A DNA stretch of 64,000 bases from Gemmobacter aquarius (GCF_003060865.1 NZ_CP028918.1:2654001-2718000); one strand, 5' to 3'; shown: positions 35,621-44,822, counted from the stretch's first letter. Translations and numbers: made by a program. Notes: generated by a model not told the origin, from the letters alone.

Positions 35621-37252
35621 CTAGCCCTGCAAGACCCGCTGCATCTTCCGTGCAAGCTGTTCAAGGCTATAGGGCTTGGTCAACAGCTCGACCCCCGGAT
35701 CGACCATGCCGTTATGCACGATCGCATTGGCGGTATAGCCCGTGGTGTAGATCACCCGCAGATCGGGCTGCACCCGCAGCGCAGCTTCCGCCAGCATCCG
35801 GCCCGACATTCCGGGCATCACCACATCGGTGAACAAAAGGGTGAACCGCGTCCCCGCCTCCATCATCCGCAGCGCCGCATAGCCCGAAGCGGCCTCCTCG
35901 ACCGTATAGCCAAGCTCGCGCAGGATACCGACCGCAATCTCGCGCACCGCATCGTCATCCTCGACCACCAGCACCGAAACCGAAGGCCGCCCCATCGGCA
36001 CCTCGGCATCCAGCACCACATCGGCCCTGACCTCGCCCTCGCCGTAATGCCGCGCAAGGTAGATCTTGATCGTCGTGCCCTGCCCCGGTTCGCTGTAGAT
36101 CTTGATATGCCCGCCCGATTGCTTGACGAAGCCATAAACCTGGCTCAGCCCCAGCCCCGTGCCCTTGCCCGCGTCCTTCGTGGTGAAGAACGGATCGAAC
36201 GCCCGTTCCATCACCTTGCGCGTCATCCCCACCCCTGCGTCCGACACCGCAAGCAGCACGTATTGCCCCGGCGTCACCTCGTCATGCGCGGAGGCATAGG
36301 CATCGTCGAGAAAGGCATTCATCGTCTCGATGGTCAGCTTGCCGCCGTCGGGCATCGCATCGCGGGCATTGATCGCCAGATTGACCAGCGCGTTCTCGAC
36401 CTGCCCCTTGTCGACCCGCGTGCGCCACAACCCGCCCCCCAGCGCCAACTCCAGCCGCACCGTCTCGCCAAGCGACCGGCGCAGCAATTCATCCAACCCG
36501 CGCACCAGCGCGTTCATATCCGCGACCTCGGGCGTCAACGGCTGCTTGCGCGAAAACGCCAGCAACCGCTGCGTCAGCCCCGCCGCCCGCCCCGCCCCTT
36601 CAAGCGCCCCGTCGAGGAACTGCACCACATCCGTATCGCCCCGCTCGAGCCTGCGCTTGGCGACATGCAGACTGCCCATGATGATGGCGAGCATATTGTT
36701 GAAATCATGCGCCACCCCGCCCGAAAGCTGGCCGATCGCCTCCATCTTCTGCCCTTGGCGCGCCTGCGCCTCGGCCCCGACCCGCGCTTCGGTTTCGGCC
36801 AGAAGCCGCTGGTTCGCCTCGGTCAGCTCCCGCGTCCGCAGCGCCACACGCTCCTCCAGATGCCGGTTCGCCAGTGTCAGCGCGGCCCGCGCCTCGGTCG
36901 CGCTGTCCAACGCCGAGCGCAAGGCGTGCAGCAGCCAGACGATCATCCCCGAAACCGCAAGGAACAGCGAAAGCCCGATCCAAGCCGACAGGCTTTGCGG
37001 CAAGAACTCGGCATTGGAATCGACAGCAAACGGTGCCGCCAGAACCGCCGACAGACCCACGGCAAGCACGCTCGCCAGCGGCCGCGCCAGCACGGCAATC
37101 ATCAGAATCACGGGATAAAATGTCGCATAAGGATAGCCAACCAGCACATCCCCCAGCACCACCCGCGCCGCATATCCGGCTAGCGGAAGCCCCACAGCCA
37201 GACCGAAAACCTGCCAATTGCGCGATCTTACAGGTTCAATACCGGGAAACAT
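35621..37252 (-). CDS. Hybrid histidine kinase with DUF4118-type membrane sensor
   Basis: A protein of about 543 aa. The N-terminal hydrophobic region (about residues 15-110, with VGYPYATFYPVILMIAVLA) resembles the DUF4118/KdpD membrane domain. A coiled coil (HLEERVALRTRELTEANQRL) follows, then the dimerisation H-box GGVAHDFNNML. The ATPase domain has NLAINARDAMPDGG, DAGVGM and KGTGLGLSQVYG. A C-terminal receiver has its phospho-Asp in FTDVVMPGMSG. Stimulus unknown; no separate response regulator is adjacent. Start uncertain: ATG 37252 is used and ATG 37342 is also possible. Confidence 0.88.
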   Translation of the reverse strand: MFPGIEPVRSRNWQVFGLAVGLPLAGYAARVVLGDVLVGYPYATFYPVILMIAVLARPLASVLAVGLSAVLAAPFAVDSNAEFLPQSLSAWIGLSLFLAVSGMIVWLLHALRSALDSATEARAALTLANRHLEERVALRTRELTEANQRLLAETEARVGAEAQARQGQKMEAIGQLSGGVAHDFNNMLAIIMGSLHVAKRRLERGDTDVVQFLDGALEGAGRAAGLTQRLLAFSRKQPLTPEVADMNALVRGLDELLRRSLGETVRLELALGGGLWRTRVDKGQVENALVNLAINARDAMPDGGKLTIETMNAFLDDAYASAHDEVTPGQYVLLAVSDAGVGMTRKVMERAFDPFFTTKDAGKGTGLGLSQVYGFVKQSGGHIKIYSEPGQGTTIKIYLARHYGEGEVRADVVLDAEVPMGRPSVSVLVVEDDDAVREIAVGILRELGYTVEEAASGYAALRMMEAGTRFTLLFTDVVMPGMSGRMLAEAALRVQPDLRVIYTTGYTANAIVHNGMVDPGVELLTKPYSLEQLARKMQRVLQG

Positions 37253-37607
37253 GCCGCGCCTATTCCCAAATTTGCCAAATATGCCTCCACCCTGCACCGC
37301 AAACTGGCGCAAGGGCAACACAATCATTTTGAAATAATTCATGCCAGACGCAGCGTCCGCCGATCCCGATCTCCAACCGGACCGGCCAGCGGGCAACTTG
37401 CCCCGACCCATACCTTCGATAGGCCCGCAAACCGGCTCACCACACGCAATGCCTTGATCCAAAGCAAGTTTTCCCCGCCGCCCTGCCGGTTTCCATACCA
37501 ATGGCGGCCCGTCCGGCGCAGGCCATCCCTATAGCCAGATGTCTGACCCGCCCAAAATTCGCCATATTCCAACCCGAGGCTTTGGCTAAGGCATAGGAAG
37601 AACGGTC

Positions 37608-37847
37608 ATGACCGCATCGACACTCTGGTCCGACGCTCCCAAGAACCGCTACGCCGCCGAGCGTTCGGGCCTCGCCGCCAATCGTGCCGCGCCCGACGCC
37701 CACGCCGCCCGCCGCCACACCACCGCCCTTGCCGCCGGCATCTTCCTTGCGGTGAATCTGGTCGTCCTCGTCACCCTGACCCCGACCCTGATCGACACGC
37801 TGTCTTCGATCGTCACCCTGACGGACGTAAGCTCCCCCCGTTTCTGA
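37608..37847 (+). CDS. Small single-pass membrane protein, unknown
   Basis: A 79-aa protein with a basic N-terminal half (about residues 1-38) and one hydrophobic helix (about residues 41-62, LAAGIFLAVNLVVLVTLTP), so probably inner-membrane with the N-terminus inside. AGGAAG precedes the ATG. No domain recognised. It is divergent from the histidine kinase gene, about 100-350 bp away depending on the kinase start. Confidence 0.6.
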   Translation: MTASTLWSDAPKNRYAAERSGLAANRAAPDAHAARRHTTALAAGIFLAVNLVVLVTLTPTLIDTLSSIVTLTDVSSPRF

Positions 37848-38052
37848 CGTCCCGTCGCGCGACAAGCAGCGGCAGCATCAGCACACACGACCCCGCCTTC
37901 GACGCAATCGCGCAGCGCCGATATAGCTGACGGCGGAACACCTTGGCCGCCTGCAGCACAAGCCCTGCCACCCGCCCGATAGACGTCGTCAAAGATCCGC
38001 ACAGGATCATCAGCGCCACGTCACCCTGCCTTGGCCACAGCGCGACCCCCAT
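37813..38052 (-). CDS. Doubtful small reading frame
   Basis: In the 397-bp gap before the nitrilase-family gene, a minus-strand frame of about 79 codons (starting MGVALWPRQGDVALMILCGS) has natural-looking composition with a hydrophobic centre and a basic stretch. It overlaps the end of the convergent membrane-protein gene by 35 bp and has no recognised family or good ribosome-binding site. It may be spurious. Nothing else was identified in the gap. Confidence 0.25.
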   Translation of the reverse strand: MGVALWPRQGDVALMILCGSLTTSIGRVAGLVLQAAKVFRRQLYRRCAIASKAGSCVLMLPLLVARRDVRNGGSLRPSG

Positions 38053-38244
38053 CGCCGCGATCGGCCCCGCTCCCCGGCGCCCCCACCCCCGGCGCCCGCG
38101 CCCCTCTTGGCGATGCCTCGCCCCGCATCCCGCCGCAGCCCGTGATAACCGCTTTGGGGTATATACCCCCATAAACAGCACTCCCGCCTTCATTCCGGCA
38201 GGTCACAGTGGTATACCCGATCCAGCCAAACCCACAGGTTCCCC

Positions 38245-39003
38245 ATGCGCCTCGCCCTGCTGCAAGCCCCCTCGCCCGCCGCCGATGACGAAGCCGCCTT
38301 CGCCACCCTTGCCGCGGCGCTGAACGCGGCGGGCGCGATGGGGGCCGCAACCCTGACCGCGCCGGAAATCTACCTTCCGGGTTACAACCAGCCCGACATC
38401 CCCGCCCGCGCCCAACCGCGCGGCGGTGCGTGGCACCAGCGCCTCGCCACCCTCTGCCGCGCAGCAGGCTGCGGCATCGTCATCGGTTACGCCGAACGCG
38501 CCGGAGAGCGCGTCTACAATTCGGCCATCGCCATCGACGCGGCAGGCCGCGAAATCGCCCATTACCGCAAACTGCAACTCTACGGCCCGCGTGAAAACGC
38601 GATCTACACCGTCGGCGACGCCTATACCCTGTTCAACCTGCACGGCCGCACCGCAGCACTCCTCATCTGCTACGATGTGGAATTCGCCCCCCATATCGCA
38701 GCCCTCGCCGACAGGGGCGCGTCTCTCATCCTGTGCCCAACCGCCAACATGCTGCCCTATACCCATGTCGCCCGCGTCACCGTCCCTGCCATGGCGGTGA
38801 ACCACGCCGTGACCATCGCCTACGCCAACTTCTGCGGCAGCGAAGGCGACCTTGATTATGCGGGCGGCTCGGTCATTGCCGGTCCCGATGGCGAAATCAT
38901 CGCACAGGCGGGTGCACACCCCGCCCTGCTGGTGGTCGACCTGCCCGCCGCCTACGATCCCGCCCGCATGTCCACCCAAGCCCGCGACCTGCGAAGCCTG
39001 TGA
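38245..39003 (+). CDS. Carbon-nitrogen hydrolase (nitrilase superfamily)
   Basis: A 252-aa amidase-type enzyme with the Glu-Lys-Cys triad: Glu in APEIYLPGY (about 41), Lys in YRKLQLYGPREN (about 108) and Cys in LICYDVEF (about 142). It hydrolyses a C-N bond of an amide or carbamoyl compound. The GSVIAGPDGE segment is typical of the superfamily. It overlaps the following flavoprotein gene by one base (TGATG), so the two probably act in one catabolic route, perhaps for an N-methylated or betaine-type amine. Confidence 0.9.
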   Translation: MRLALLQAPSPAADDEAAFATLAAALNAAGAMGAATLTAPEIYLPGYNQPDIPARAQPRGGAWHQRLATLCRAAGCGIVIGYAERAGERVYNSAIAIDAAGREIAHYRKLQLYGPRENAIYTVGDAYTLFNLHGRTAALLICYDVEFAPHIAALADRGASLILCPTANMLPYTHVARVTVPAMAVNHAVTIAYANFCGSEGDLDYAGGSVIAGPDGEIIAQAGAHPALLVVDLPAAYDPARMSTQARDLRSL

Positions 39004-41087
39004 TGCCCAAGGACACCGCCACCCGCTACGACATCCTGTTCGAACCCGTCCGCATCGGCCCCAAGACCGCCAAGAACCGCTTCTACCAAGTCCCCCATTG
39101 CAACGGCGGCGGCTACCGCGACCCCTCCGCCGTGGCCGAAATGCGCCGGACCAAGGCCGAAGGCGGCTGGGGCGTGATTTTCACCGAACAGACCGAAATC
39201 CACCCCACATCGGAAATCACCCCCTTCATCGAACAGCACCTGTGGGACGACCGCGACATTCCCGCGCTCGCAAAGATGGCTGACGCGATGAAATCCCACG
39301 GCGCGCTTGCGGGCATCCAGCTTGCCTATTCCGGCATCAACGGCCCCAACCTCTATAGCCGCGAAACCCCCCTCGCCGTATCGGGCGGCCCCATCCTCAC
39401 CTTCACCTCCGACCCCGTGCAGGCCCGCACCATGGACCGCGAGGATATCCGCAACCTCCGCCGCTGGTTCCGCAACGCCTTTCGTCGCAGCCAACAGGCG
39501 GGCTTCGACATCATCTGCCTCTACGGCGCCCACGGCTTCGGCATCCTGCAACACTTCCTGTCGCGCGCCACCAACCACCGCACCGACGAATACGGCGGCA
39601 GCTTGGAAAACCGCGCCCGCTTCCTGCGCGAAATCATCGAAGACGCCCGCGATGAAACGCGCGGCGAACTCGCCCTGTCGCTGCGCCTTTCCCTGCACGA
39701 GGCGGGCACCTTCGGCTTCTCCAATGCAGAACTGCGCGATTTCATCGAAATGCACGGATCGCTCCCCGACATCTGGGATTTGGCGCATGGCACATGGGAG
39801 GCCTGCTCCGGCACATCCCGCTTCAAACCCGAAGGCGCACAGGAAGACCTGATCGCGGGCATCAAATCCCTGACCCCGCGCCCCGTCGTCGGCGTCGGCC
39901 GCTTCACGTCACCCGACGCAATGGTCCGCCAGATCCGCGCAGGCCTCCTCGATTTCATCGGCGCTGCCCGCCCCTCCATCGCCGATCCCTTCCTTCCGCT
40001 AAAGGTGCAAGAAGGCCGCATCGACGACATCCGCGAATGTATCGGCTGCAACATCTGCGTCAGCGGAGACATGACAGGCGGCATTTCCCGCTGCACCCAG
40101 AACACAGCCTTCATGGAAGAATGGCGCAAAGGCTGGCACCCTGAACGCCCCCGCCCCAAAGGCCCCTCGCAAACCGTGCTGATCGTCGGCGCAGGCCCCG
40201 CAGGGCTGGAAGCAGCCCACGCCGCCGCCAAACGCGGCTACACCGTCACCCTTGCCGAAGCGTCGGAAACCATGGGCGGCCGCGTGATCCGCGAAAGCGC
40301 CCTCCCCGGCCTGTCGGCATGGCGCCGCGTCGCCGATTACCGGCTCGGCCAACTGCGCCAGATGCCGAACGTATCGCTCTACCCCGCCAGCCGCCTGACC
40401 CCCGAAGACCTGCTGACCTTTGGTGCCCAGCACATCGCCATAGCCACGGGCGCGCACTGGCGCCGCGATGCCGTCGCCCGCCTGCACCTGCACCCCATCC
40501 CCACCGACCCCGCCATGCCCGTCTTCACCCCCGACGACCTGATGGCCGGTCACCTGCCCAAAGGCCGCGTGGCGCTCTACGATGACGACCATTTTTACAT
40601 GGGCTCGGTCCTTGCCGAACTCCTCGTCGCCAAAGGCTGCACGGTCGACTACATCACCCCCGCCACGAAAGTGGCCGAATGGAGCGAAAACACCCTCGAA
40701 CAAGCCACCATCCAGCGCCGCCTGATGGAACTCGGCGTGACCCTGCACCTGTCCAAAGCGCCCGAAGCACTCCACGCCGACCACCTGACCCTCGGCTGCA
40801 CATGGACAGGCCGCAACGCCCCCCTGCCCGCCGACGCCGTGCTGATGGTCACCTCCCGCATCCCCGATGACAGGCTCTACCACGCCACCCGCGCCCTGAA
40901 CTGGCAATCCGCAGGCATCCGCACGCTCGAACGGATCGGAGACGCCGCCGCCCCCGCCCCCATCGCATGGGCCACCTATGCCGGTCGCCGCTACGCCGAA
41001 GGCCTCGACGCCCCCGACACAGGCGACGCCCTGCCCTTCCGCCGCGAAATCGCAGCCCTGTCAGACGCCCCCCGCCTCACACCCTGA
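39003..41087 (+). CDS. TMADH-like Fe-S flavoprotein (N-demethylase/enoate reductase family)
   Basis: A 694-aa multidomain enzyme. Residues about 8-340 are an old-yellow-enzyme FMN barrel (RTDEYGGSLENRARF). Cysteines in CIGCNIC and in GGISRCTQN (about 338-356) bind a [4Fe-4S] cluster. Residues about 380-690 form FAD/NAD(P)-type Rossmann domains (VGAGPAGLEAAHAA). The architecture matches trimethylamine and dimethylamine dehydrogenases, 2,4-dienoyl-CoA reductase, and especially N-methylproline demethylase (StcD) of proline-betaine degradation. The substrate is inferred to be an N-methylated amine. The ATG at 39003 is coupled to the upstream hydrolase. Confidence 0.85.
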   Translation: MPKDTATRYDILFEPVRIGPKTAKNRFYQVPHCNGGGYRDPSAVAEMRRTKAEGGWGVIFTEQTEIHPTSEITPFIEQHLWDDRDIPALAKMADAMKSHGALAGIQLAYSGINGPNLYSRETPLAVSGGPILTFTSDPVQARTMDREDIRNLRRWFRNAFRRSQQAGFDIICLYGAHGFGILQHFLSRATNHRTDEYGGSLENRARFLREIIEDARDETRGELALSLRLSLHEAGTFGFSNAELRDFIEMHGSLPDIWDLAHGTWEACSGTSRFKPEGAQEDLIAGIKSLTPRPVVGVGRFTSPDAMVRQIRAGLLDFIGAARPSIADPFLPLKVQEGRIDDIRECIGCNICVSGDMTGGISRCTQNTAFMEEWRKGWHPERPRPKGPSQTVLIVGAGPAGLEAAHAAAKRGYTVTLAEASETMGGRVIRESALPGLSAWRRVADYRLGQLRQMPNVSLYPASRLTPEDLLTFGAQHIAIATGAHWRRDAVARLHLHPIPTDPAMPVFTPDDLMAGHLPKGRVALYDDDHFYMGSVLAELLVAKGCTVDYITPATKVAEWSENTLEQATIQRRLMELGVTLHLSKAPEALHADHLTLGCTWTGRNAPLPADAVLMVTSRIPDDRLYHATRALNWQSAGIRTLERIGDAAAPAPIAWATYAGRRYAEGLDAPDTGDALPFRREIAALSDAPRLTP

Positions 41088-41098
41088 CGCCCCCCAAA

Positions 41099-41135
41099 CC
41101 CCCACCCCGACCCTCCCCCACAAAGGGGGAGGGAG
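41099..41135. repeat. CCCTCCCC/GGGGAGGG hairpin repeat
   Basis: ACCCTCCCCC and GGGGGAGGG form a stem-loop just after the flavoprotein gene. A copy with a different loop and reversed flanks (GGGTCGGGGTGGGG) occurs at about 62207-62247. It looks like a dispersed intergenic palindrome and possible terminator. Confidence 0.6.
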
Positions 41136-41260
41136 CCGTGAACCGTCCACCGCTGCCCTTTCCGCTCGGGCAGGAAAAGCGCGGCGTCACCTTCCCTTGG
41201 CCATCCGTGCCCGAATCGATGGAAAAACCGAAGGGCCACCCAAATGGGATATCCGGAACA

Positions 41261-41561
41261 AGACCGCTTCCCCGTCCCCCTCGTTCAAACCCTCTCGGGG
41301 GCAAGGCGCGGCACCTGCCGTGGGGGGTGGGGGGGGCGGAAAGCCCCCCGCCTTCAGCCGATCAGAATGACCAACCACGCCACCCCGCCCGCCAGCGCCG
41401 TCAGCGCCACGGCGGCAGACCCGCAATCCTTGGCGCGCTTCGCACGGGGGTCGATCTCGGTCGAGATGTAATCCACCACCTCCTCGACCGCCGTGTTCAT
41501 CACCTCGGCCGCCAGCACCAGCAGCCCCAACGCAAGAATCAGCGCCCGCTCTCCCGCCGTC
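41261..41561. repeat. Tandem duplication, copy 1
   Basis: About 300 bp (from AGACCGCTTCCCCGTCCCCC through the 3' two-thirds of dgkA) is nearly identical to 41650-41950, offset by about 390 bp. Differences are mainly in the G-runs near 41322-41337. It carries a truncated dgkA and its downstream hairpin. Confidence 0.9.
41354..41560 (-). pseudogene. Truncated dgkA copy
   Basis: The last 68 codons of dgkA, from TAGERALILAL to the stop, are repeated here almost base for base. The first half, including the N-terminal amphipathic part, is absent. The frame runs open upstream through unrelated sequence to 41815, so a fusion product is conceivable but unlikely to function. Confidence 0.85.
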
Positions 41562-41649
41562 TTCTCAAGCCCCGCCGAGACGACTCCATTGCCGCGTCCC
41601 GAAAAACCTCCAATTCCCCCGAGGATCTCCGGAACAAAACAAAGCGCAC

Positions 41650-41950
41650 ACAGACCGCTTCCCCGTCCCCCTCGTTCAAACCCCCTCGGGGGCAAGGCGC
41701 GGCACCTGCCGTGGGGGTGGGGGGGCGGAAAGCCCCCCGCCTTCAGCCGATCAGAATGACCAACCACGCCACCCCGCCCGCCAGCGCCGTCAGCGCCACG
41801 GCGGCAGACCCGCAATCCTTGGCGCGCTTCGCACGGGGGTCGATCTCGGTCGAGATGTAATCCACCACCTCCTCGACCGCCGTGTTCATCACCTCGGCCG
41901 CCAGCACCAGCAGCCCCAACGCAAGAATCAGCGCCCGCTCTCCCGCCGTC
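41650..41950. repeat. Tandem duplication, copy 2 (with intact dgkA end)
   Basis: Partner of 41261-41561. This copy belongs to the complete dgkA gene and its terminator-like G/C hairpin (GGGCGGAAAGCCCCCC near 41723-41740). The 88-bp spacer between copies carries a partial echo (CCGGAACAA) of the sequence before copy 1. Confidence 0.9.
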
Positions 41951-42105
41951 AGCTCAAGCACCAGCGCAAGCACCGCCGACACGACATTCACCAGCGTCCA
42001 TTGCCGCAGCGATTTCTCCCGCGCAAATGCCGCGCGCCAGCCGTCGAGCGACCAAAGACAGGTCTTCCCGATCCGCCGCGCTTCGGCCCCGACCCATGCC
42101 AACAT
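41743..42105 (-). CDS. dgkA: Diacylglycerol kinase
   Basis: A 120-aa three-helix inner-membrane kinase that recycles diacylglycerol to phosphatidate. The signature EVMNTAVEEVVD with the catalytic Glu and metal ligands lies near residues 71-82, followed by RAKRAKDCGSAAV. Helices lie at about 35-50, 58-76 and 100-118. The ATG at 42105 (MLAWVGAEARRIGKT) gives normal length; the upstream extension overlaps the next gene. Its 3' part has been duplicated downstream. Confidence 0.9.
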   Translation of the reverse strand: MLAWVGAEARRIGKTCLWSLDGWRAAFAREKSLRQWTLVNVVSAVLALVLELTAGERALILALGLLVLAAEVMNTAVEEVVDYISTEIDPRAKRAKDCGSAAVALTALAGGVAWLVILIG

Positions 42106-42148
42106 CACGAACCCCCATCCGACCTGCCCATCCGACCAAGGGCGCAGC

Positions 42149-42511
42149 CTAGCCGCCCGCCTGCCGCGCGTCGAGATAGGCCCTGACACAGGTGACCACA
42201 TGGGCAAAACGGTCGCCGCCCAGATGCACACCGCCATACCAGCGCGTCACGACGACGATATGATCGACCAGCCCCGCCCGTTCGAGCATCCGCAAGATCA
42301 CCGCACCCGCACCCGCCTCGCCATCGTCGCCCTTCACCGCGCCACCGTCGGACAGCACGACGGCCCAGGTGTTATGCGTGGCCTTGGCGTATTTCTTGAC
42401 GCGCTTCAGGTCGGCCAGAAACACCGCGACACCGGCGCGCCCGACCACGGACCCGCCGCTCACGGCATAGCGCGACCCGCGATCGCGCACCACATCCTCG
42501 ATCTGCAACAT
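42149..42511 (-). CDS. YigZ/IMPACT family protein
   Basis: A 120-aa protein of the UPF0029/IMPACT N-terminal domain type. DDGEAGAGAVIL and VVTRWYGGVHLGGDRF are the family signature. In other bacteria the domain is linked to translation or stress control, but the biochemical role is not settled. The C-terminal ferredoxin-like half of YigZ is missing, as in several short alphaproteobacterial versions. The ATG at 42511 (MLQIEDVVRDRG) has GAGGGGGTG upstream; earlier in-frame ATGs lack a site. Confidence 0.8.
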   Translation of the reverse strand: MLQIEDVVRDRGSRYAVSGGSVVGRAGVAVFLADLKRVKKYAKATHNTWAVVLSDGGAVKGDDGEAGAGAVILRMLERAGLVDHIVVVTRWYGGVHLGGDRFAHVVTCVRAYLDARQAGG

Positions 42512-42621
42512 CGGCACCCCCTCGGCCCCGACCTGCCACGGCCGCATCACAAAGGAAACCCGCCGCAAAGCGCACGCACCCGCCTCGCCCTGCAGCCTCG
42601 CCATGCAGCTTCGAAGATCGG

Positions 42622-42882
42622 CTAGCCCTGCGCCGCCGCCAGCGCCTCGAGGGCCCGCTTGTTGGCGCAGAACTCCGGCAGCGCCACGGCCTTTGCCGTA
42701 TGGGCCAGCCAACCCATGCAGTCCGCATCGCGCCCGCAGCCCTGACAGCGGTCGACCAACCCCGACAACTCGCTCCGCGACATCCAGCCGTCGATCACGG
42801 CATCGGTCAGGTTCACATCCAGCACCCGCGCCATGCCACGGGTCAATCCCCAGGCCTTGGGGGCCTCTACATATCCGATCAT
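42622..42882 (-). CDS. DUF6455-type cysteine-rich small protein
   Basis: An 86-aa protein with the pattern of DUF6455: DRCQGCGRDADCMGWL gives three closely spaced cysteines (about 46, 49 and 55), and PEFCANKRAL a fourth (about 72). The set suggests metal or redox binding, unproven. No signal or membrane segment. GAGAGGTG precedes ATG 42882. Likely cotranscribed with the YigZ-type gene. Confidence 0.75.
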   Translation of the reverse strand: MIGYVEAPKAWGLTRGMARVLDVNLTDAVIDGWMSRSELSGLVDRCQGCGRDADCMGWLAHTAKAVALPEFCANKRALEALAAAQG

Positions 42883-42999
42883 AGCACCTCTCCCGGCCCC
42901 GCAGTCCGGGGCCTCACCCGGACAGAATGCCGCAGTCGGCAGCGCCACACCTTGATCCTGATCAAACGCCCGCCGCTTGCCTCCACCCCGGCCACCAGC

Positions 43000-43833
43000 T
43001 GTTTGATCCCGTGGTTTGCAGGTGCGATCCTTTCGCAGGAAGGAAGCACTACGGGACAGGTTCGTCACGGGAGCGCCACGACCACGCAGGCGGTCAGAGC
43101 AGCAATACACCGATCGCAAGCTTCGCTCGCACAGTTGAGCCGGGAGCTCGGCATCAATCCGAAGACAGTGGCGAAGTGGCGCAAGCGGGTGATGGTCGAG
43201 GATATGAAGACCGGGCCGACCGGGCCGCGGTCCACCGTGCTGACCGAGGCCGGAGAGGCAATGGTTGTCGCATTCCGGCGGCACACGCGTCTGCCTTTGG
43301 ACGATTGCCTAAGTGCCCTGCAGTCGCCGATCCCGCGTCTGGCTCGATCATCGCTTCACCGATGCCTACAGCGTCATGGCATCTCGCGCCTGCCGGATGT
43401 CGAGGGCGACAAACCCAAGCGCCAGAAGTTCAAACGCTATCCCATCGGCTTCTTCCACATCGACATTGCCGAGGTCCAGACCGGCGGGGGCAAGCTTTAC
43501 CTCTTCGTCGGCATCGACCGGCGGCCAATGCGCTTGAACATGATCTGCAAAGCCAACGGGAAGAGCACGGCTGACCAAGCCCAACCACCCGTGGACCAAC
43601 GGCCAGGTCGAACGGATGAACCGCACCATCAAGGACGCGACAGCCAGACGGTTCCATTACGTCAGCCACGATCTAAGCCGAACCCATCTCGCCGACGTCT
43701 TGGCAGCCTGCAACTTTGCACGCAGGCCCAAGACGCTCAGTGGTCTCACGCCCTACGAATACATCTGCAAAAGCTGGACATCAGAGCCAGATCGATATCC
43801 TCGACCCGATCCACCGGATGCCGGGACTGAACA
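43000..43833 (+). mobile_element. Decayed IS481-family insertion sequence
   Basis: An element of about 0.83 kb bounded by imperfect inverted ends TGTTTGATCCCG (43000-43011) and CGGGACTGAACA (43822-43833, 9 of 12 matching). As usual in this family, the right end overlaps the last transposase codons. It is shorter than an intact IS481-type element because the transposase core is missing. No target-site duplication was seen. Boundaries are tentative. Confidence 0.65.
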
Positions 43834-43857
43834 CCTTATGTGTCTCGGCCCTGCTAT
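43051..43857 (+). pseudogene. IS481-family transposase remnant
   Basis: The reading begins GQVRHGSATTTQAVRAAIHR at an ACG (43051) where an ATG is expected, followed by the helix-turn-helix NPKTVAKWRKR. The catalytic domain starts normally (FFHIDIAEVQ, LYLFVGIDR). It then jumps directly to RLNMICKANG, losing about 50-60 residues including a catalytic Asp. A one-base loss near 43567 shifts the frame to LTKPNHPWTNGQVERMNRTI, and a further shift near 43795 precedes IHRMPGLNT. Clearly inactive. Confidence 0.85.
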
Positions 43858-44031
43858 AGATACCCCGTCGCCGCTCCCGGCCAGGATCGGCGACGGGGTT
43901 GAATACAGCGCTGAACATCTTGTGGCCTGACCACGTTTTCTAGCAGGCTGATCCCGCCTCTCCTCACCGTCTCGAACAGTTGACGGCGGCCCGTTTTCCG
44001 GAACCGCGAAGCATAAGTAAGACAGAGTGAC

Positions 44032-44710
44032 ATGATAACAGCAACGACCGTGGTCGGGATAGATGTGTCCCGCGATTGGCTGGATGGGTTTTGCCTTCCT
44101 GGCGAGCAGAGGTTCCGACTGGCGAACTCGGCAGAGGGCCACGAACTGCTGGTCGCGGCGATCCGGGAGATGCCCGGCCCGGTCAAGATCGGGTTTGAGG
44201 CGACGGGCGGTCAGGAATGGGTGCTCTGGGCCACACTCGTCGGACCTCCGGACCCTGCTGGACACGCAGGTCCGTGATCTCGGGCAACGGATCGAGAGCG
44301 TCATCGCGCAGGAGGAAACCTCGGCTGCAAAGGCAAGGCTCCTGCGGTCCATCCCCGGGATTGGCGCGGTTGCTGCGTCCATGCTGATTGCGGAAATGCC
44401 GGAACTCGGCAGGATGACATCTGGAGAGGCCGCAGCCACGACAGGCCTTGCACCTGTCCCACACGACAGTGGTGCGATGCGACGAAGGCGCGCAGTCGCA
44501 GGAGGCGGGCGCTCACTTCGGAATGTCTTGTTCCAGGCCGCACTTGCCGCCGCCTGTCACAATCCGGTTCTGAAGCCAGTCGCCCAGCACCTCGAAATGC
44601 GCGGCAAGCCGCACAAACTCGTCATCGTCGCCAACGCCCGCAGACTGGTCACCATCGCAAACGCGATCCTGAAAACGGGTGTCCCATGGCGACAAAACCC
44701 GGTCACGTAA
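44032..44710 (+). pseudogene. IS110-family transposase remnant
   Basis: The N-terminal frame (ITATTVVGIDVSRDWLDGFC to EWVLWATL) carries the first Asp of the DEDD catalytic domain. Around 44235 it shifts into another frame at DLRTLLDTQVRDLGQRIE, having lost about 85 residues that normally hold the remaining acidic residues. The C-terminal Transposase_20 part (LRSIPGIGAVAASMLIAEMP) is complete to the stop. It cannot transpose. It lies 175 bp after the IS481 remnant. Confidence 0.85.
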
Positions 44711-44728
44711 ACACAGGTGCCAGCCCCC

Positions 44729-44773
44729 CGCATCGAAGACGGCCGCATCGAAGACGGCCGCATCGAAGACGGC
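44729..44773. repeat. Three perfect 15-bp tandem repeats
   Basis: CGCATCGAAGACGGC occurs three times without a mismatch, between the IS110 remnant and the end of the M48 protease gene. The divisible-by-3 unit would encode Arg-Ile-Glu-Asp-Gly on the plus strand, but no gene is evident. Confidence 0.85.
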
Positions 44774-44822
44774 CCCCCGAACGACAGCAACTACGACCGC
44801 CCCTCGTCCCGAACGCCCGCTC

